From Pontiellaceae bacterium B12227 (GTDB lineage: Bacteria; Verrucomicrobiota; Kiritimatiellia; Kiritimatiellales; Pontiellaceae), in the NCBI GenBank assembly GCA_029432775.1, contig JAROAZ010000035.1:1-57656 (forward strand): a stretch of DNA of 57,656 nt. Reading direction: 5' to 3'. Below, in pieces: positions 1 through 8,395 of this stretch; the first letter of the stretch is position 1; each line of letters begins with the position of its first letter. The notes beneath the pieces are model-generated. The model searched no databases and was not told where the DNA came from. It was given only the letters and a program-made list of their open reading frames with translations. The translations under genes and the position numbers were made by a program.

Positions 1-1908
1 GGCGATACTCATTTGTTGATTTCCACCAACGGCTTGCTCCGCACAGGGAGTGGCATGCTGGTTACGGGCAGCAATAGTGTTGTTGGAGTTCTTGCGGGCG
101 GGCATCTGGTGAATGGCGGTGCGTTCTCCATGACTGGAGATGATAGCATTGTGGTTGTTGGCGGAAGAAATAGTCTGCTCTCTGCAGCTGGTGGCATGAC
201 GATGGTTGGGTCAAACAACAGCGTCATTGTTATAGATAATGGGGTTGTTGAAACTGCCGGCGATTTTTCTGTGGCGGGCATGGGGAGTTCAATAAATATT
301 GATTCGACTTCACAACTGGAAGCTACAGGGAATATTTCACTGGATGGTGTGAGGCTGGAGGTTGCGAATGGCGGACAGATGTTCAGCGGGGGAACGTTAT
401 ATAATAAAAATGCATTGGCTCCCTCTGAAATCCTCCTTCGGCATGGTGCTGTAATCAACGCAACCAATTATCATCAGGATGCGGGAGCAATTCTTAATTA
501 TGACATAGGGAATATGCCGACCAATCTTGGTATTCTTCGTATTGCCGGGACGGCAGAGTTTGAAGCAGGGGCGAAACTTGGACTGCTTGGTAGTCTAACG
601 AATCTGGCATTAAATACTTCGTATACCAATATGCTCGTAAGTACGGAATTGTTAATTGTTGGGGGGCGAACGAATAGTATTTCCGATGATCTTGCTCTTC
701 TTGATATCTCGGGCTCTACGTTAGTAGATTTTATGCTGTATGTGGATAACCAGGATATTTATACGATCCTGAATCGCAAGTCACTAGGTGATACTGCAGG
801 TTTTGTCTCTGGCAGCATGATAGGGGGTATTGCAGGTGAGATTGATCGTCTATCCCTGAATGGGAATAGTGCTGCGGCAAATCAGATTGATATTTTGAGC
901 GGAATGACGGGTTCGCAACAGAACCAGCAACTTAATCAGCTCTATGCTTACAGCCTCCCGACCTTCTCGCACGCTCAAAGTATGCTTGGCGGAATAGATC
1001 AGGTTCGTGCGCGCGGTAGATCGGCCGGGACAGATGCTCCGGCGTGGTCGGCTCCTTCTGGTGCTGCTGGACCACATGCTGAAGATCAGGGATTGCAAGG
1101 CTGGGCTAAGGTCTATGGTGGATTTGGTAGTCGGGATGAGGGGGATTCTGATTTTCAGGATGGGTATGATGCTCAGACCTTTGGAACTGTTGTTGGTCTG
1201 GATCAAGCCTTTGGCAGTTTATTGGTTGGATTGGCGGGTGGATATGCCGGTTCCAATCTGGAAGGTGACAATGGCGATCAAAGCGATGCTGCGACGGGCT
1301 ATGGAATTCTTTATGCCAATTATGGAGCAGAAGATTGGTTCGGTGATCTTGTTCTGGGACTTGGCTCCATGAGTATGGACAATACGTCCGGAACTGCTTT
1401 TGACACCTCCTCTTCGGTCGATGCATCTCAGGCGAGTTTTTATATTGGGGGCGGAAAAGAAGCAGTGGATGAGAGAAGCGGAATCTTGCTTCGTGCGTTG
1501 CTCGGGCTTCAAATTTCCCAATTCAGCCAGGATGCCTACACAGAAACATCTACCACCGCAGTAGGCAAGGATGTTGATGCTTATGACCGGTTGAGCTATC
1601 GCTCCAAAGTAGGGATATCCATAATTAATCCAGGTAAAGACGCTGCCGTGAGCTTAGAAAGCGATTTCCGTGCTTTTTGGCTGCATGAGTTTAATGGCGA
1701 TGATGAGGTCGTCGATTATACGCTGGTGGGCTCCGATCAATCCGGGCAGTTTATTATGCGTTCGCCGGATCAGGATGTTGGACTAGTCGGGTTTGGATTG
1801 ATGAGTAAGTGGGATAATGGCCTGCGTTTCCGAGTCGATATTGATGCTCAACTAAGCAAGCATTTTTATTCCACTGCATTCAGCGGCTCTTTGCTCTACG
1901 AGTTCTAA
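1..1908 (+). CDS. Autotransporter, C-terminal part (5' truncated by window edge)
   Basis: The frame is open to the first base, so the start lies upstream; a TTG at 13 is not a convincing start. About the first 300 visible residues are Gly/Asn/Val-rich short repeats (GGRNSL, GSNNSV, VAGMGSS) typical of beta-helical passengers. The last 270 or so residues form an autotransporter beta domain, starting near 'GWAKVYGG' and ending in 'LLYEF', with the C-terminal Phe expected for outer-membrane insertion by BAM. Known family role: the barrel anchors or exports the passenger at the cell surface. The passenger's function cannot be told from sequence. None of the window-wide TTCCA-N5-TGGAA palindromes occur in it. 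A strong terminator follows. Confidence 0.85.
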   Translation, partial: GDTHLLISTNGLLRTGSGMLVTGSNSVVGVLAGGHLVNGGAFSMTGDDSIVVVGGRNSLLSAAGGMTMVGSNNSVIVIDNGVVETAGDFSVAGMGSSINIDSTSQLEATGNISLDGVRLEVANGGQMFSGGTLYNKNALAPSEILLRHGAVINATNYHQDAGAILNYDIGNMPTNLGILRIAGTAEFEAGAKLGLLGSLTNLALNTSYTNMLVSTELLIVGGRTNSISDDLALLDISGSTLVDFMLYVDNQDIYTILNRKSLGDTAGFVSGSMIGGIAGEIDRLSLNGNSAAANQIDILSGMTGSQQNQQLNQLYAYSLPTFSHAQSMLGGIDQVRARGRSAGTDAPAWSAPSGAAGPHAEDQGLQGWAKVYGGFGSRDEGDSDFQDGYDAQTFGTVVGLDQAFGSLLVGLAGGYAGSNLEGDNGDQSDAATGYGILYANYGAEDWFGDLVLGLGSMSMDNTSGTAFDTSSSVDASQASFYIGGGKEAVDERSGILLRALLGLQISQFSQDAYTETSTTAVGKDVDAYDRLSYRSKVGISIINPGKDAAVSLESDFRAFWLHEFNGDDEVVDYTLVGSDQSGQFIMRSPDQDVGLVGFGLMSKWDNGLRFRVDIDAQLSKHFYSTAFSGSLLYEF

Positions 1909-1961
1909 CCGTTCCGCAAGTATCTCATAGGCACGGACGAGCGAGCCGCTCGTTCTGCTTC

Positions 1962-1999
1962 AACCTGGAGATTTTCAAACTTTGAAACTCCGGGTTTTT
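1962..1999 (+). terminator. Rho-independent terminator after the autotransporter
   Basis: AACCTGGAG at 1962-1970 pairs with CTCCGGGTT at 1988-1996. The inner TTTCAAA/TTTGAAA arms extend the stem, and a run of T follows. It lies about 50 bp past the autotransporter stop. The rest of the 1909-2399 gap shows no gene I trust; its only other marked feature is the palindrome at 2343-2357. Confidence 0.7.
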
Positions 2000-2342
2000 C
2001 ACTTTAAACGATGCATCTTGCTAGTGTTTTACGCATAGGGCCGATAATGGTGACTTTCTCCTGACTTTGCTTCGCCGTCTTCATTTTTTTAAAGAAGTCC
2101 AGATTCGGGAGGTCTCCGTCGGAATAATAACAGTCCGGTGCGCAGCGGAGCCATTCGCTGTAATCGGAAAGTTATTATCCCTCTCATTCCAGGAGGCTGT
2201 CAGGATCGGCCGCGCGGTAGCATATTTTTCGAGTTATTCTTCGTTTTCCGTTCTGTCTTTCTGCGTGTAATACAACTGCTTTCCTGCATTTTTTTACGAA
2301 CGATTTCAAGGAATTAAGGGCATGTAGCAACCAAAATGCGCC

Positions 2343-2357
2343 TTCCAAAGGTTGGAA
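2343..2357. repeat. Dispersed palindrome TTCCA-N5-TGGAA (first of 33 copies)
   Basis: This intergenic copy reads TTCCAAAGGTTGGAA. Exact copies of TTCCA-N5-TGGAA that I can read begin at 2343, 2760, 4013, 4046, 6521, 9246, 9424, 9643, 11819, 12215, 12960, 13978, 15360, 15429, 17046, 18043, 18774, 22207, 23339, 26156, 27225, 27620, 27707, 28003, 36641, 38192, 40541, 41745, 44554, 45300, 45337, 45586 and 52933. Near-copies with one changed outer base begin at about 6603, 15936, 16814, 23356, 33975, 36540 and 48150; a 16-bp version starts at 45049. Most copies lie inside genes. Confidence 0.9.
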
Positions 2358-2399
2358 AGTTGATTTTCCAATCTTTAAAAAACCGATACATTCACCCGT

Positions 2400-3188
2400 A
2401 TGCATGAAGAATTAAAAGGTTTGATCGTTCCGGTGCTGACGCCGTTTTCGGATGATGGGCAAATTGATGAGCGGGCGTTCATCGGGCATCTGGAATTTCT
2501 GGCGCAGCACGGCGTTCAGCGGATTATGGTGAATGGAACGACGGCGGAGTTTTTCTCGCTGCTGCCGGAAGAGCGGAAGCGGTTGCTGAAACTGGCGCGG
2601 CGCCATTTTCGGGGGCTGATCATACAGCACGCCGGAGGAACGGGGCTCGAGCAGAATAAAATCGAAGTGCAGTGGGCGAATGAGTTCGGGGCCGATGCGG
2701 TGGCCGTGCTCCCGCCGATCTACCCGGCGGGGCTTACGGAAGCAGGACTGATAGGATACTTCCAGGCATTGGAAGCCGTTGCGGAGGTGCCCTTTGTGCT
2801 CTATAATTTTCCGAAGCATGCCGGAAATGCGATCACTCCGGAGATCCTGAAGGCGGTTCCGCATTATGCCATGAAGGACTCCGCACAGAACTTGGAGCTG
2901 ATGCAGCACACGCCGCACTATTTTGTGGGCACGAGCACCAATATCTACGAGCCTGTTCAGCAGGGCGCGGCGGGTTTTGTAGCGGCCACAGCCAATGTGC
3001 GGCCGGAACTGTATGCCGCCATGGAAATGCTGGTGGTGGCTGCCAAGGTGGAAGAGGCGGCTGTGATGCAGCGGGAGATTCAGGCCTACAGCGCACGTTT
3101 CAGTGCGGGAGGTGTTCCCATGCTGAAAGAGTGGCTGGCTCGCAAGCTCAACGGCTATCCGAAAAACGTACGGCTGCCGCTACTTTAA
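2400..3188 (+). CDS. DapA/NanA-family (beta/alpha)8 lyase
   Basis: The 262-aa protein fits the dihydrodipicolinate synthase / N-acetylneuraminate lyase family, which forms a Schiff base with pyruvate for aldol cleavage or condensation. Visible family marks are the substrate-carboxylate loop 'NGTTAEF', the catalytic Tyr in 'LYNFP' and the Schiff-base Lys in 'YAMKDSAQN'. It is about 30 aa shorter than typical members. The exact substrate (sialic acid, keto-deoxy sugar or aspartate semialdehyde) cannot be assigned, and no sugar catabolism cluster flanks it. A TTCCAGGCATTGGAA palindrome lies in frame as FQALE (2760-2774). The ATG at 2400 lacks a clear Shine-Dalgarno site. Confidence 0.85.
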   Translation: MHEELKGLIVPVLTPFSDDGQIDERAFIGHLEFLAQHGVQRIMVNGTTAEFFSLLPEERKRLLKLARRHFRGLIIQHAGGTGLEQNKIEVQWANEFGADAVAVLPPIYPAGLTEAGLIGYFQALEAVAEVPFVLYNFPKHAGNAITPEILKAVPHYAMKDSAQNLELMQHTPHYFVGTSTNIYEPVQQGAAGFVAATANVRPELYAAMEMLVVAAKVEEAAVMQREIQAYSARFSAGGVPMLKEWLARKLNGYPKNVRLPLL

Positions 3189-3220
3189 ACCGGGACCATG
3201 GATCCTGGATTTGGCATTCA

Positions 3221-3982
3221 TTAAAGGTTCGGAAGCCAGTTGGTGATAATTTTTTTACTGGTACCGTCTTTTTCCCACCGAGCCAGTAGCGCATTGACCT
3301 CATCCATCAGCTCGCTGTTATGGCGTCCGATGCCCCATGCGACCGGTTCAATGTTCAGTACTTCGGGGAAGGCAACCAGTTTGCGTTCGTGCATCGAAGA
3401 GCGCCACCAGATCATGGGCGCATCGTGCACAAACATGTCGATCTTCCCGTTCAGCATGGCCTGAATGGCGGCGTCGGTATCTTTATAGCCGTTCAGGGTG
3501 CCGCGGGTGAACCGCTGTACACAATAGAACTCACCGGTGGTATCTTTCACATATCCGATATTCCGCGTCTGATTCAGAATGGTGCTTCCAATCAGGCCGG
3601 AAGGTTCATGTCTTCCGCGGACAAACAGAGCGCTCAGACCGGACTGCAGGTAGGGCGTTGTGAAGTTAATGCGGATGCTGCGCGGAGCAGTAACGGTCAT
3701 ATTCGACATAATGATATCGATTTTATTCTGTTCAACGGCATCGATCAGCTTGTTCCACGGGGTTTCAACAAAAACAATCTCACGTTTGAGTGCGGTGCCC
3801 AGCTGTTTGGCAAAATCAGCTTCAATACCCATAATCTGGTCGCCTTGTTTATAGATAACCGGTTGAGAGCGGGGCGAAACACCAACGCGCAGAATGGACG
3901 GGTCGGGAGCAATGGTTTTCGTGGTGGTAACACAGCCCGACAGTACGGCAGCAAGGGAACAGATAAATACAATACGCTTCAT
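3221..3982 (-). CDS. Family 3 solute-binding lipoprotein (amino-acid type)
   Basis: The 253-aa protein starts 'MKRIVFICSLAAVLSGC', a lipoprotein signal with the lipidated Cys at residue 17. The mature part has the SBP_bac_3 pattern: 'LRVGVSPRSQPVIY', 'GIEADFAKQLGTAL', 'IDIIMSNMTVT', and a C-terminal 'GTSKKIITNWL'. Such proteins usually capture polar amino acids in the periplasm for an ABC importer. No permease or ATPase gene is adjacent, so it may act with distant genes or as a sensor. I chose the ATG at 3982 because GGAGG lies just upstream and the signal peptide follows; a longer frame exists. Two palindromes, 4013-4027 and 4046-4060, lie just upstream of the start. Confidence 0.85.
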   Translation of the reverse strand: MKRIVFICSLAAVLSGCVTTTKTIAPDPSILRVGVSPRSQPVIYKQGDQIMGIEADFAKQLGTALKREIVFVETPWNKLIDAVEQNKIDIIMSNMTVTAPRSIRINFTTPYLQSGLSALFVRGRHEPSGLIGSTILNQTRNIGYVKDTTGEFYCVQRFTRGTLNGYKDTDAAIQAMLNGKIDMFVHDAPMIWWRSSMHERKLVAFPEVLNIEPVAWGIGRHNSELMDEVNALLARWEKDGTSKKIITNWLPNL

Positions 3983-4012
3983 GAAAATAGCCTCCGGAGT
4001 TTCGAAAGAGTA

Positions 4013-4060
4013 TTCCAACCCTTGGAAACGGATGCAAGCACCGCCTTCCAATGATTGGAA
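4013..4060. repeat. Two dispersed palindromes upstream of the solute-binding gene
   Basis: TTCCAACCCTTGGAA at 4013-4027 and TTCCAATGATTGGAA at 4046-4060 lie 33 bp apart start to start, in the upstream region of the minus-strand lipoprotein gene. The two half-sites could also pair with each other in the RNA. Confidence 0.85.
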
Positions 4061-4118
4061 GAAAGGATCGAGGCTCGCCGTCCGCCGGCCTTCGCGTTCG
4101 TATTGCTTTATGATCGCT

Positions 4119-4390
4119 CAGAAGCTGTAGCGGATTCCGAGGTTGATGTTGCTGTTGTTCTTCATCTGACCGAAGAAGGTGTGGTCATCCTTGCCGATTA
4201 AGAAGTTGTCGTTGGCCGTTACCATCCAGTCATCGCTCTCCTAATACGTGAAGATGGGCCGGTAATATGTGTCGTCATCGGATGGGGAAGAGGCGCGTCA
4301 TCCCGCGCGGTACTCGCTGAGCCGCCAATGGCACTTATAGGCCTTTAATTCATCATCCATACCTAATAGTCCAGCGCACCTCCTTTCGCC
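4119..4390 (-). pseudogene. Decayed fragment of a DUF1302-like outer-membrane barrel gene
   Basis: The minus strand here closely matches the 3' end of the intact gene at 5733-7073 for about 160 bp, from the RYSF-stop region upward, with scattered mismatches. Similarity then fades, with recognisable pieces up to about 4390. In the frame of the intact gene a TAG interrupts the segment that corresponds to 'VTYKVNDD', so it cannot encode the barrel. It reads as the leftover of a tandem duplication or of recombination around the DUF481 gene, which now sits between the two copies. Confidence 0.75.
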
Positions 4391-4474
4391 TTGAGCGGCG
4401 GGATTCATAGAGTCGATGTAAATATCCGAAAATGAGATTGGAGCGAACCAGTCATCAGGGTTGTTTGTTCACGT

Positions 4475-4489
4475 CACAAACGGTTTGTG
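4475..4489. promoter_or_regulatory. Perfect inverted repeat, possible operator upstream of the DUF481 gene
   Basis: CACAAAC, one G, GTTTGTG is a perfect 7-1-7 inverted repeat 150 bp upstream of the GTG start at 4642. Its size and symmetry suit a dimeric regulator. No regulator can be named. The remaining 4391-4641 DNA is AT-rich and holds no gene. Confidence 0.35.
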
Positions 4490-4641
4490 TCAAGAGGAGG
4501 AAAACGACTGCGGATATTTTTCAAGAAACAAAAAGTATTGATTGGTTAAAACATATTCCGCATTGTGTTCCCCGACTGCAGGTTGGCTATGGTGCTTAGT
4601 GTAGGTTGAGCGGTAGCTGTGAATAGTAAAGGAGAAGGTTT

Positions 4642-5736
4642 GTGAGAGGGTATAAATTTTTATTTTCGGTAGTGTTACTCTTGTCTGTGGCAGCCCATGG
4701 AGCTGATAGCTGGGATGATTTTAATCCACCGGCGGATGACCAATATGACTGGGTTCAGCTCACGTCCGGAGAATGGCTCAAGGGCGATTTTAAAGTGCTT
4801 TACGACGGAGTAGTGGAGTTCGATAGCGATGAACTGGATCTGTTGGAATTTGATCTTGATGATGTAAAACAACTTAGAACAAAAGATACGCAGGTCATAC
4901 GGCTTGAAACGGGGTGGCGATCTAAGGACAAAAGTGAAGACCGAGGCGTGTTAACCATTTTTGATGGCGAAGTGCTACTTACGGATGGAGATGAACAGCG
5001 GACGTACAGCCGCAAAGAACTGGTGGCCATTGCCCCCGGTGTCGAGCGCGAACGCGACTTCTGGTCCGGTTCGGTTTCATTAGGCGTAACCGCCCGTGGC
5101 GGAAACACCGAAACCGTCGATGCCACGACGATGATTGATATACAGCGCAGAACAGCATCCAGCCGCTTTCTTGCAGACTACCTCGGTAATTTCAGCAAGG
5201 CTGGCGATACGGAAACAGCAGATAATCAACGCATCACATCGACCTACGACTGGTTTCTTACTACGCGCCTGTTCTGGCGGGTCGTTGGTGTGCAGTACTA
5301 TCGTGATCCGTTTTCAAATATTGATAACCAGTATTCCATCGGAACGGGAATCGGTTATGATCTGATTATGGGGCCGAAGGTTGAGTGGGATATGTCGGCG
5401 GGATTCGGTTATCAGCGGCAGGACTTTGTTTCGGTGGTTGCGCCGGATGACCCAACGGTTGATACGCCCTTCTTTTCAGCGTCTACCGTGTTTGACTGGG
5501 AAGTTAACAGCCGGGTGGATTTCCTTGCGGATTATAGTTTTCGGGTGCTGAACGAGGTTTCCGGAACGTACACGCACCATGCAATGGCCAAAGTATCCAC
5601 TGAGTTCATCGGCGACTTCGACTTCGATGTTTCGGTAATCTGGGATCATATTCAAACCCCGCAGGCCAAAGATGATGGATCGGTGCCGGAGAAGAATGAT
5701 TACCAGTTGGTTGTCAGCCTCGCATATGATTTCTAA
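4642..5736 (+). CDS. DUF481-family outer-membrane protein
   Basis: The 364-aa protein begins with a signal peptide (about residues 1-21, ending 'AAHGA'). A small N-terminal domain ('LTSGEWLKGDFKVLYDG') resembles the SH3-like part seen before DUF481 barrels. From about residue 140 the sequence alternates as beta strands ('SVSLGVTARGGNTETVD', 'TRLFWRVVGVQYYRD') and ends in 'SLAYDF', consistent with an outer-membrane barrel. The family (YdiY-like) has no firmly established function. The GTG start is supported by AGGAGAAGG just upstream. Its stop overlaps the stop of the convergent gene at 5733 by 4 bp. Confidence 0.8.
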   Translation: MRGYKFLFSVVLLLSVAAHGADSWDDFNPPADDQYDWVQLTSGEWLKGDFKVLYDGVVEFDSDELDLLEFDLDDVKQLRTKDTQVIRLETGWRSKDKSEDRGVLTIFDGEVLLTDGDEQRTYSRKELVAIAPGVERERDFWSGSVSLGVTARGGNTETVDATTMIDIQRRTASSRFLADYLGNFSKAGDTETADNQRITSTYDWFLTTRLFWRVVGVQYYRDPFSNIDNQYSIGTGIGYDLIMGPKVEWDMSAGFGYQRQDFVSVVAPDDPTVDTPFFSASTVFDWEVNSRVDFLADYSFRVLNEVSGTYTHHAMAKVSTEFIGDFDFDVSVIWDHIQTPQAKDDGSVPEKNDYQLVVSLAYDF

Positions 5737-7073
5737 AAACTGTAGCGGACTCCGAGATTGATGTTGCTGTTCTTCTTCATCTGGCCGAAGAAGGTGTGGT
5801 CATCCTTGCCGATAAAGAAGTTTCCGTTGGCCGTTACCATCCAGTCATCGTTCACCTTATAGGTGACGATGGGCCGGAAATAGGCATCGTTATCGGACGG
5901 GGAATAGAAGGTAAAGAGGCTGAGCATCAGGTTCTGATTCATCAGCATCTGGGTCAGTCGCAGACTCAGCACATGGCGGGCCTCATCTCTTGCTGTAGCG
6001 GCTGACCCGCCGATGGCGTTGTAGTCCTGTTGGTAGTCGTTGTAATCCATCATCCATTCCAGATAGTACTGCGCGCCGGCGGTGAGATTTTTCGCCACCT
6101 CGCGTTCGTAGCCCATTAAAAAGCGGAATTCGTCGTTCGGGATAAAATGCGTGGCATCGGATTCCTGTGTGGAGTCGTAGTACCCGATTTCGATGTTACC
6201 CAGGGCGCTGCCGATGGCGCCGTTTGCGCTGGCCCCATAAACGTTCAGTCGGGGGAAGTAGGCATCGCCTGTTGCCAGATTCATGCCCATCGGGCTTTTC
6301 CAGAAACCGTTGTAATAATAGAGCGCCCCTTCCCAGCTGAGCACCGGCCGATAAAAGCGGGCCGAGATTTCATGGTCCTTAAACCAGTCGTCGCGCTCAT
6401 CGGCCGTGAATTCCTGTCCCGTAATTCCTCCGGGAGGAGGCATCGGGCTCCAGTAGGAGAGGCGGGTGCCGTCGATATATCGATCGGAATCAAACTTCGG
6501 CATGTAGGCAAAGTCAAAACTTCCAAGGGTTGGAAACCAGCTGGCATACACCGCGTCCGACGGAGCCTTTAGATATTCCTCGTCCCGGCCGAGCAGAAAC
6601 GAGTTCCAATCCTTGGGAAACAGATCGTTGATGAAGAGCAGGTCGCCCGTACCCCACGTCAGGATCTGTCGGCCGACTTTGACGTCGGCCGAATCGATCG
6701 GTGTAAAAAGCAGGTTCAGTTCCCGCAGATCGATGAATCCGGTTCCCCGATCGAGGTCGATCTTGCCGAGATCATCCTGCAGGCCGTCATAAAGAACATC
6801 TGCACGGACCTGCAGCTCGGCCGCATCGAAATAGGTCAGCGAGTCCAGCTGCAACCGCACTTCACCCAGGCTCATCTGATCCTGCGTCGGATCATCCTGC
6901 GTCCGCGCACCTGCCCGGGCATCCACGAACCCGTGGAGGGAGGTGTCGAGCGCCTTTGTAGGTGTTGCCAACATTCCAAAGAGGAAGAGGAGCGCGGCGA
7001 TGCTTGATGCTCGATGCTGGATACTTGGCCTATGGCGGATGCTGGATGTTGGTTGCTTGATGCTTGGTTTCAT
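5733..7073 (-). CDS. DUF1302-like outer-membrane beta-barrel of an RND lipid-export cluster
   Basis: The 446-aa protein has strand-rich sequence ending in 'LGVRYSF', with the terminal Phe of barrels, and a conserved 'GRQILTWGTGDLLFIND' segment typical of DUF1302-like porins found beside MMPL-type RND pumps. Its first 40 residues are odd: a Ser/Ile/His/Arg-rich run ('SIRHRPSIQHRASS') precedes the hydrophobic signal core. That run is encoded by a CATC/AGC repeat tract (about 6995-7075). It is the last gene of the minus-strand set ArsR, MMPL, LolA-like, four-helix bundle, barrel. A plausible role is the outer-membrane conduit for the RND pump. The start is uncertain because of the repeat tract; AAGGAAA precedes the ATG at 7073. 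Confidence 0.75.
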   Translation of the reverse strand: MKPSIKQPTSSIRHRPSIQHRASSIAALLFLFGMLATPTKALDTSLHGFVDARAGARTQDDPTQDQMSLGEVRLQLDSLTYFDAAELQVRADVLYDGLQDDLGKIDLDRGTGFIDLRELNLLFTPIDSADVKVGRQILTWGTGDLLFINDLFPKDWNSFLLGRDEEYLKAPSDAVYASWFPTLGSFDFAYMPKFDSDRYIDGTRLSYWSPMPPPGGITGQEFTADERDDWFKDHEISARFYRPVLSWEGALYYYNGFWKSPMGMNLATGDAYFPRLNVYGASANGAIGSALGNIEIGYYDSTQESDATHFIPNDEFRFLMGYEREVAKNLTAGAQYYLEWMMDYNDYQQDYNAIGGSAATARDEARHVLSLRLTQMLMNQNLMLSLFTFYSPSDNDAYFRPIVTYKVNDDWMVTANGNFFIGKDDHTFFGQMKKNSNINLGVRYSF

Positions 7074-7075
7074 GA
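6995..7075. repeat. Low-complexity GATGCT/GGATGCT repeat tract
   Basis: Imperfect direct repeats of GATGCTGGATGCTTGATGCT type run through the start of the barrel gene. A related short stretch (ATCAAGCATCCAGTATCAAG, about 7504-7523) lies on the other side of the four-helix-bundle gene. Together they bracket that gene as if left by its insertion. Confidence 0.6.
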
Positions 7076-7122
7076 GTTTCCTTTGTGTTCGAATCCGAGG
7101 TTCAAGTGTCGAGTATCAAGAG

Positions 7123-7485
7123 TCAAGGCACAGCCTTCAATGTACTCCTGATGAACCCGTTTAGCTTTGGTCCGAGTTCGTCGATGATATTTTTATAAAC
7201 TTCCACTTTATCTTTGGTAATCAGGTTGCGTCGGGATGCTTTCCTGAGCCAACACTTAGTTTCTTCAAATGAGCCCCGGGAATACCGATAGAAGTTAGCT
7301 TTGTCTTTGGGGGAGTAGCGGCCGTAGCCTTCGGCCAGGTTGGCGGCAATGCTGTCGGCAGAACGAATGATTTGGTAGCCTACAGTACGTTGCGCTTTCT
7401 CACACCAATGATCAAAATCAGTCCAGATCATGTCGGACAGTTCTTCCGCTAACCGATAGACATCCAATTCATAAACTTCGCGCAT
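7123..7485 (-). CDS. Four-helix-bundle protein (23S rRNA intervening-sequence family)
   Basis: The 120-aa, all-helical protein carries the family motifs: 'LDVYRLAEELSDMIW' near the N-terminus, 'RSADSIAANLAEGYGR' in the middle and 'EETKCWLRKA' in the third helix. Members were first seen inside 23S rRNA intervening sequences and are close to the accessory protein Avd of diversity-generating retroelements. Many stand alone with unknown function. No reverse transcriptase or variable repeat is visible here. It interrupts what is otherwise an RND pump gene set and has repeat tracts on both sides, so a mobile origin is likely. Confidence 0.85.
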   Translation of the reverse strand: MREVYELDVYRLAEELSDMIWTDFDHWCEKAQRTVGYQIIRSADSIAANLAEGYGRYSPKDKANFYRYSRGSFEETKCWLRKASRRNLITKDKVEVYKNIIDELGPKLNGFIRSTLKAVP

Positions 7486-7534
7486 GACTCATTCTCCATC
7501 CACGGATCAAGCATCCAGTATCAAGTCGCACGCG

Positions 7535-8317
7535 CTAGCGCGTCACTTCGCGCGGTGGGCGGCGGAGGAAGCGCTCGGTGAAGATATTTTCCTTCAGACC
7601 GATGTCGTACTTGATGTTCTTGAAAGTGTTGACGGTGGAGCCGCCGGTGTTCAGGTCGGAAACCACCGATTCGGTTACCGTCGGGTAGCCCTGGATGGTT
7701 TCCACTTTGGTGGCTTCAACCGTGCGGTAGTGCTTACCGTTCTTATCGAAATATTCGGCATGGCGCGGCAGGAACGTATCCTTATCGATCTTTACCGTGT
7801 AATAGGAAAACTCAACGCTGCCCGGATCCACCGGCGTATTTTTGATTACATACTGTGTGTCGGTGGTTTCGATCAGTTCATGTTTGTCTTCCTTGAGGTT
7901 GCGGCCGGAAACATCTTCATAAACAAAGTCGGAGCCGACGAACGAGGTCCGTTTGTCGCCCGGTGCAATGGAGCGTTTCAGGTTCAGGGCCGGCAGCCAC
8001 ATCCAGCGGGAGTCGTCTTTGCCCTCGGCAGTTTCTTTCCAAACGAGGAAGACCTGTTTGTAGAGGTCGGCCGGTTTTTTGAAATAGACATAAAACTTCT
8101 GATTGCCACCTTCCACATTCATGCGGAGCAGCGTAAATTCGCGGGTGCGGGACGATCCTGACTTGTCGATGATCTTCATCTCTACTTCGGCGCTGCCGTC
8201 GTTTCCGGCATAGTACGAAGCTTCGTTGGCTTTCTTTACAATTTCGTCTACGGACATCTCCGCATAAACACTCGATGCGATGGCTACTGCTGCCAGTACT
8301 GTAATTAACTTTTTCAT
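7535..8317 (-). CDS. LolA-like outer-membrane lipoprotein-sorting protein (RND partner)
   Basis: The 260-aa periplasmic protein has a signal peptide ('MKKLITVLAAVAIASSVYA') and the family pattern 'DEIVKKANEASYY', 'GSSRTREFTLLRM', 'KFYVYFKKPADL', 'SRWMWLPAL', 'FVGSDFVYEDVSGR'. Members share the LolA/LolB half-barrel fold and are commonly encoded with MMPL-type RND proteins, where they are thought to carry a lipid-like molecule between membranes. It lies 60 bp downstream of the RND gene in the same direction. GGAGA precedes the ATG. High confidence in family, low in cargo. Confidence 0.85.
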   Translation of the reverse strand: MKKLITVLAAVAIASSVYAEMSVDEIVKKANEASYYAGNDGSAEVEMKIIDKSGSSRTREFTLLRMNVEGGNQKFYVYFKKPADLYKQVFLVWKETAEGKDDSRWMWLPALNLKRSIAPGDKRTSFVGSDFVYEDVSGRNLKEDKHELIETTDTQYVIKNTPVDPGSVEFSYYTVKIDKDTFLPRHAEYFDKNGKHYRTVEATKVETIQGYPTVTESVVSDLNTGGSTVNTFKNIKYDIGLKENIFTERFLRRPPREVTR

Positions 8318-8336
8318 TTCTATTCTCCGATTTTCT

Positions 8337-8395
8337 AACCACTAATTGGCACTAATCATATTTCTATTAGTGAAGATTAGTGTGAATTAGTGGTT
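8337..8395. repeat. Long hairpin repeat at the RND gene 3' end
   Basis: AACCACTAATT (8337-8347) pairs with AATTAGTGGTT (8385-8395), and CACTAATC (8350-8357) pairs with GATTAGTG (8375-8382). The stem is about 21 bp with a 2-nt internal mismatch and a 17-nt loop. It overlaps the last codons and stop of the RND gene. It may attenuate read-through to the LolA-like gene or be a dispersed repeat that landed there. Confidence 0.7.

Noticed and set aside
2067..2270. Open frame of 67 codons in the 1909-2399 gap
   Set aside because: No ribosome site, no recognisable motif, and low-complexity translation; probably noncoding.
3320..4054. Long plus-strand frame antisense to the solute-binding gene
   Set aside because: It mirrors the real minus-strand gene, which has a lipobox and family motifs; its own translation resembles nothing.
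7123..7485. Diversity-generating retroelement based on the Avd-like four-helix-bundle gene
   Set aside because: No reverse transcriptase, template repeat or variable repeat nearby; the gene is the stand-alone type.
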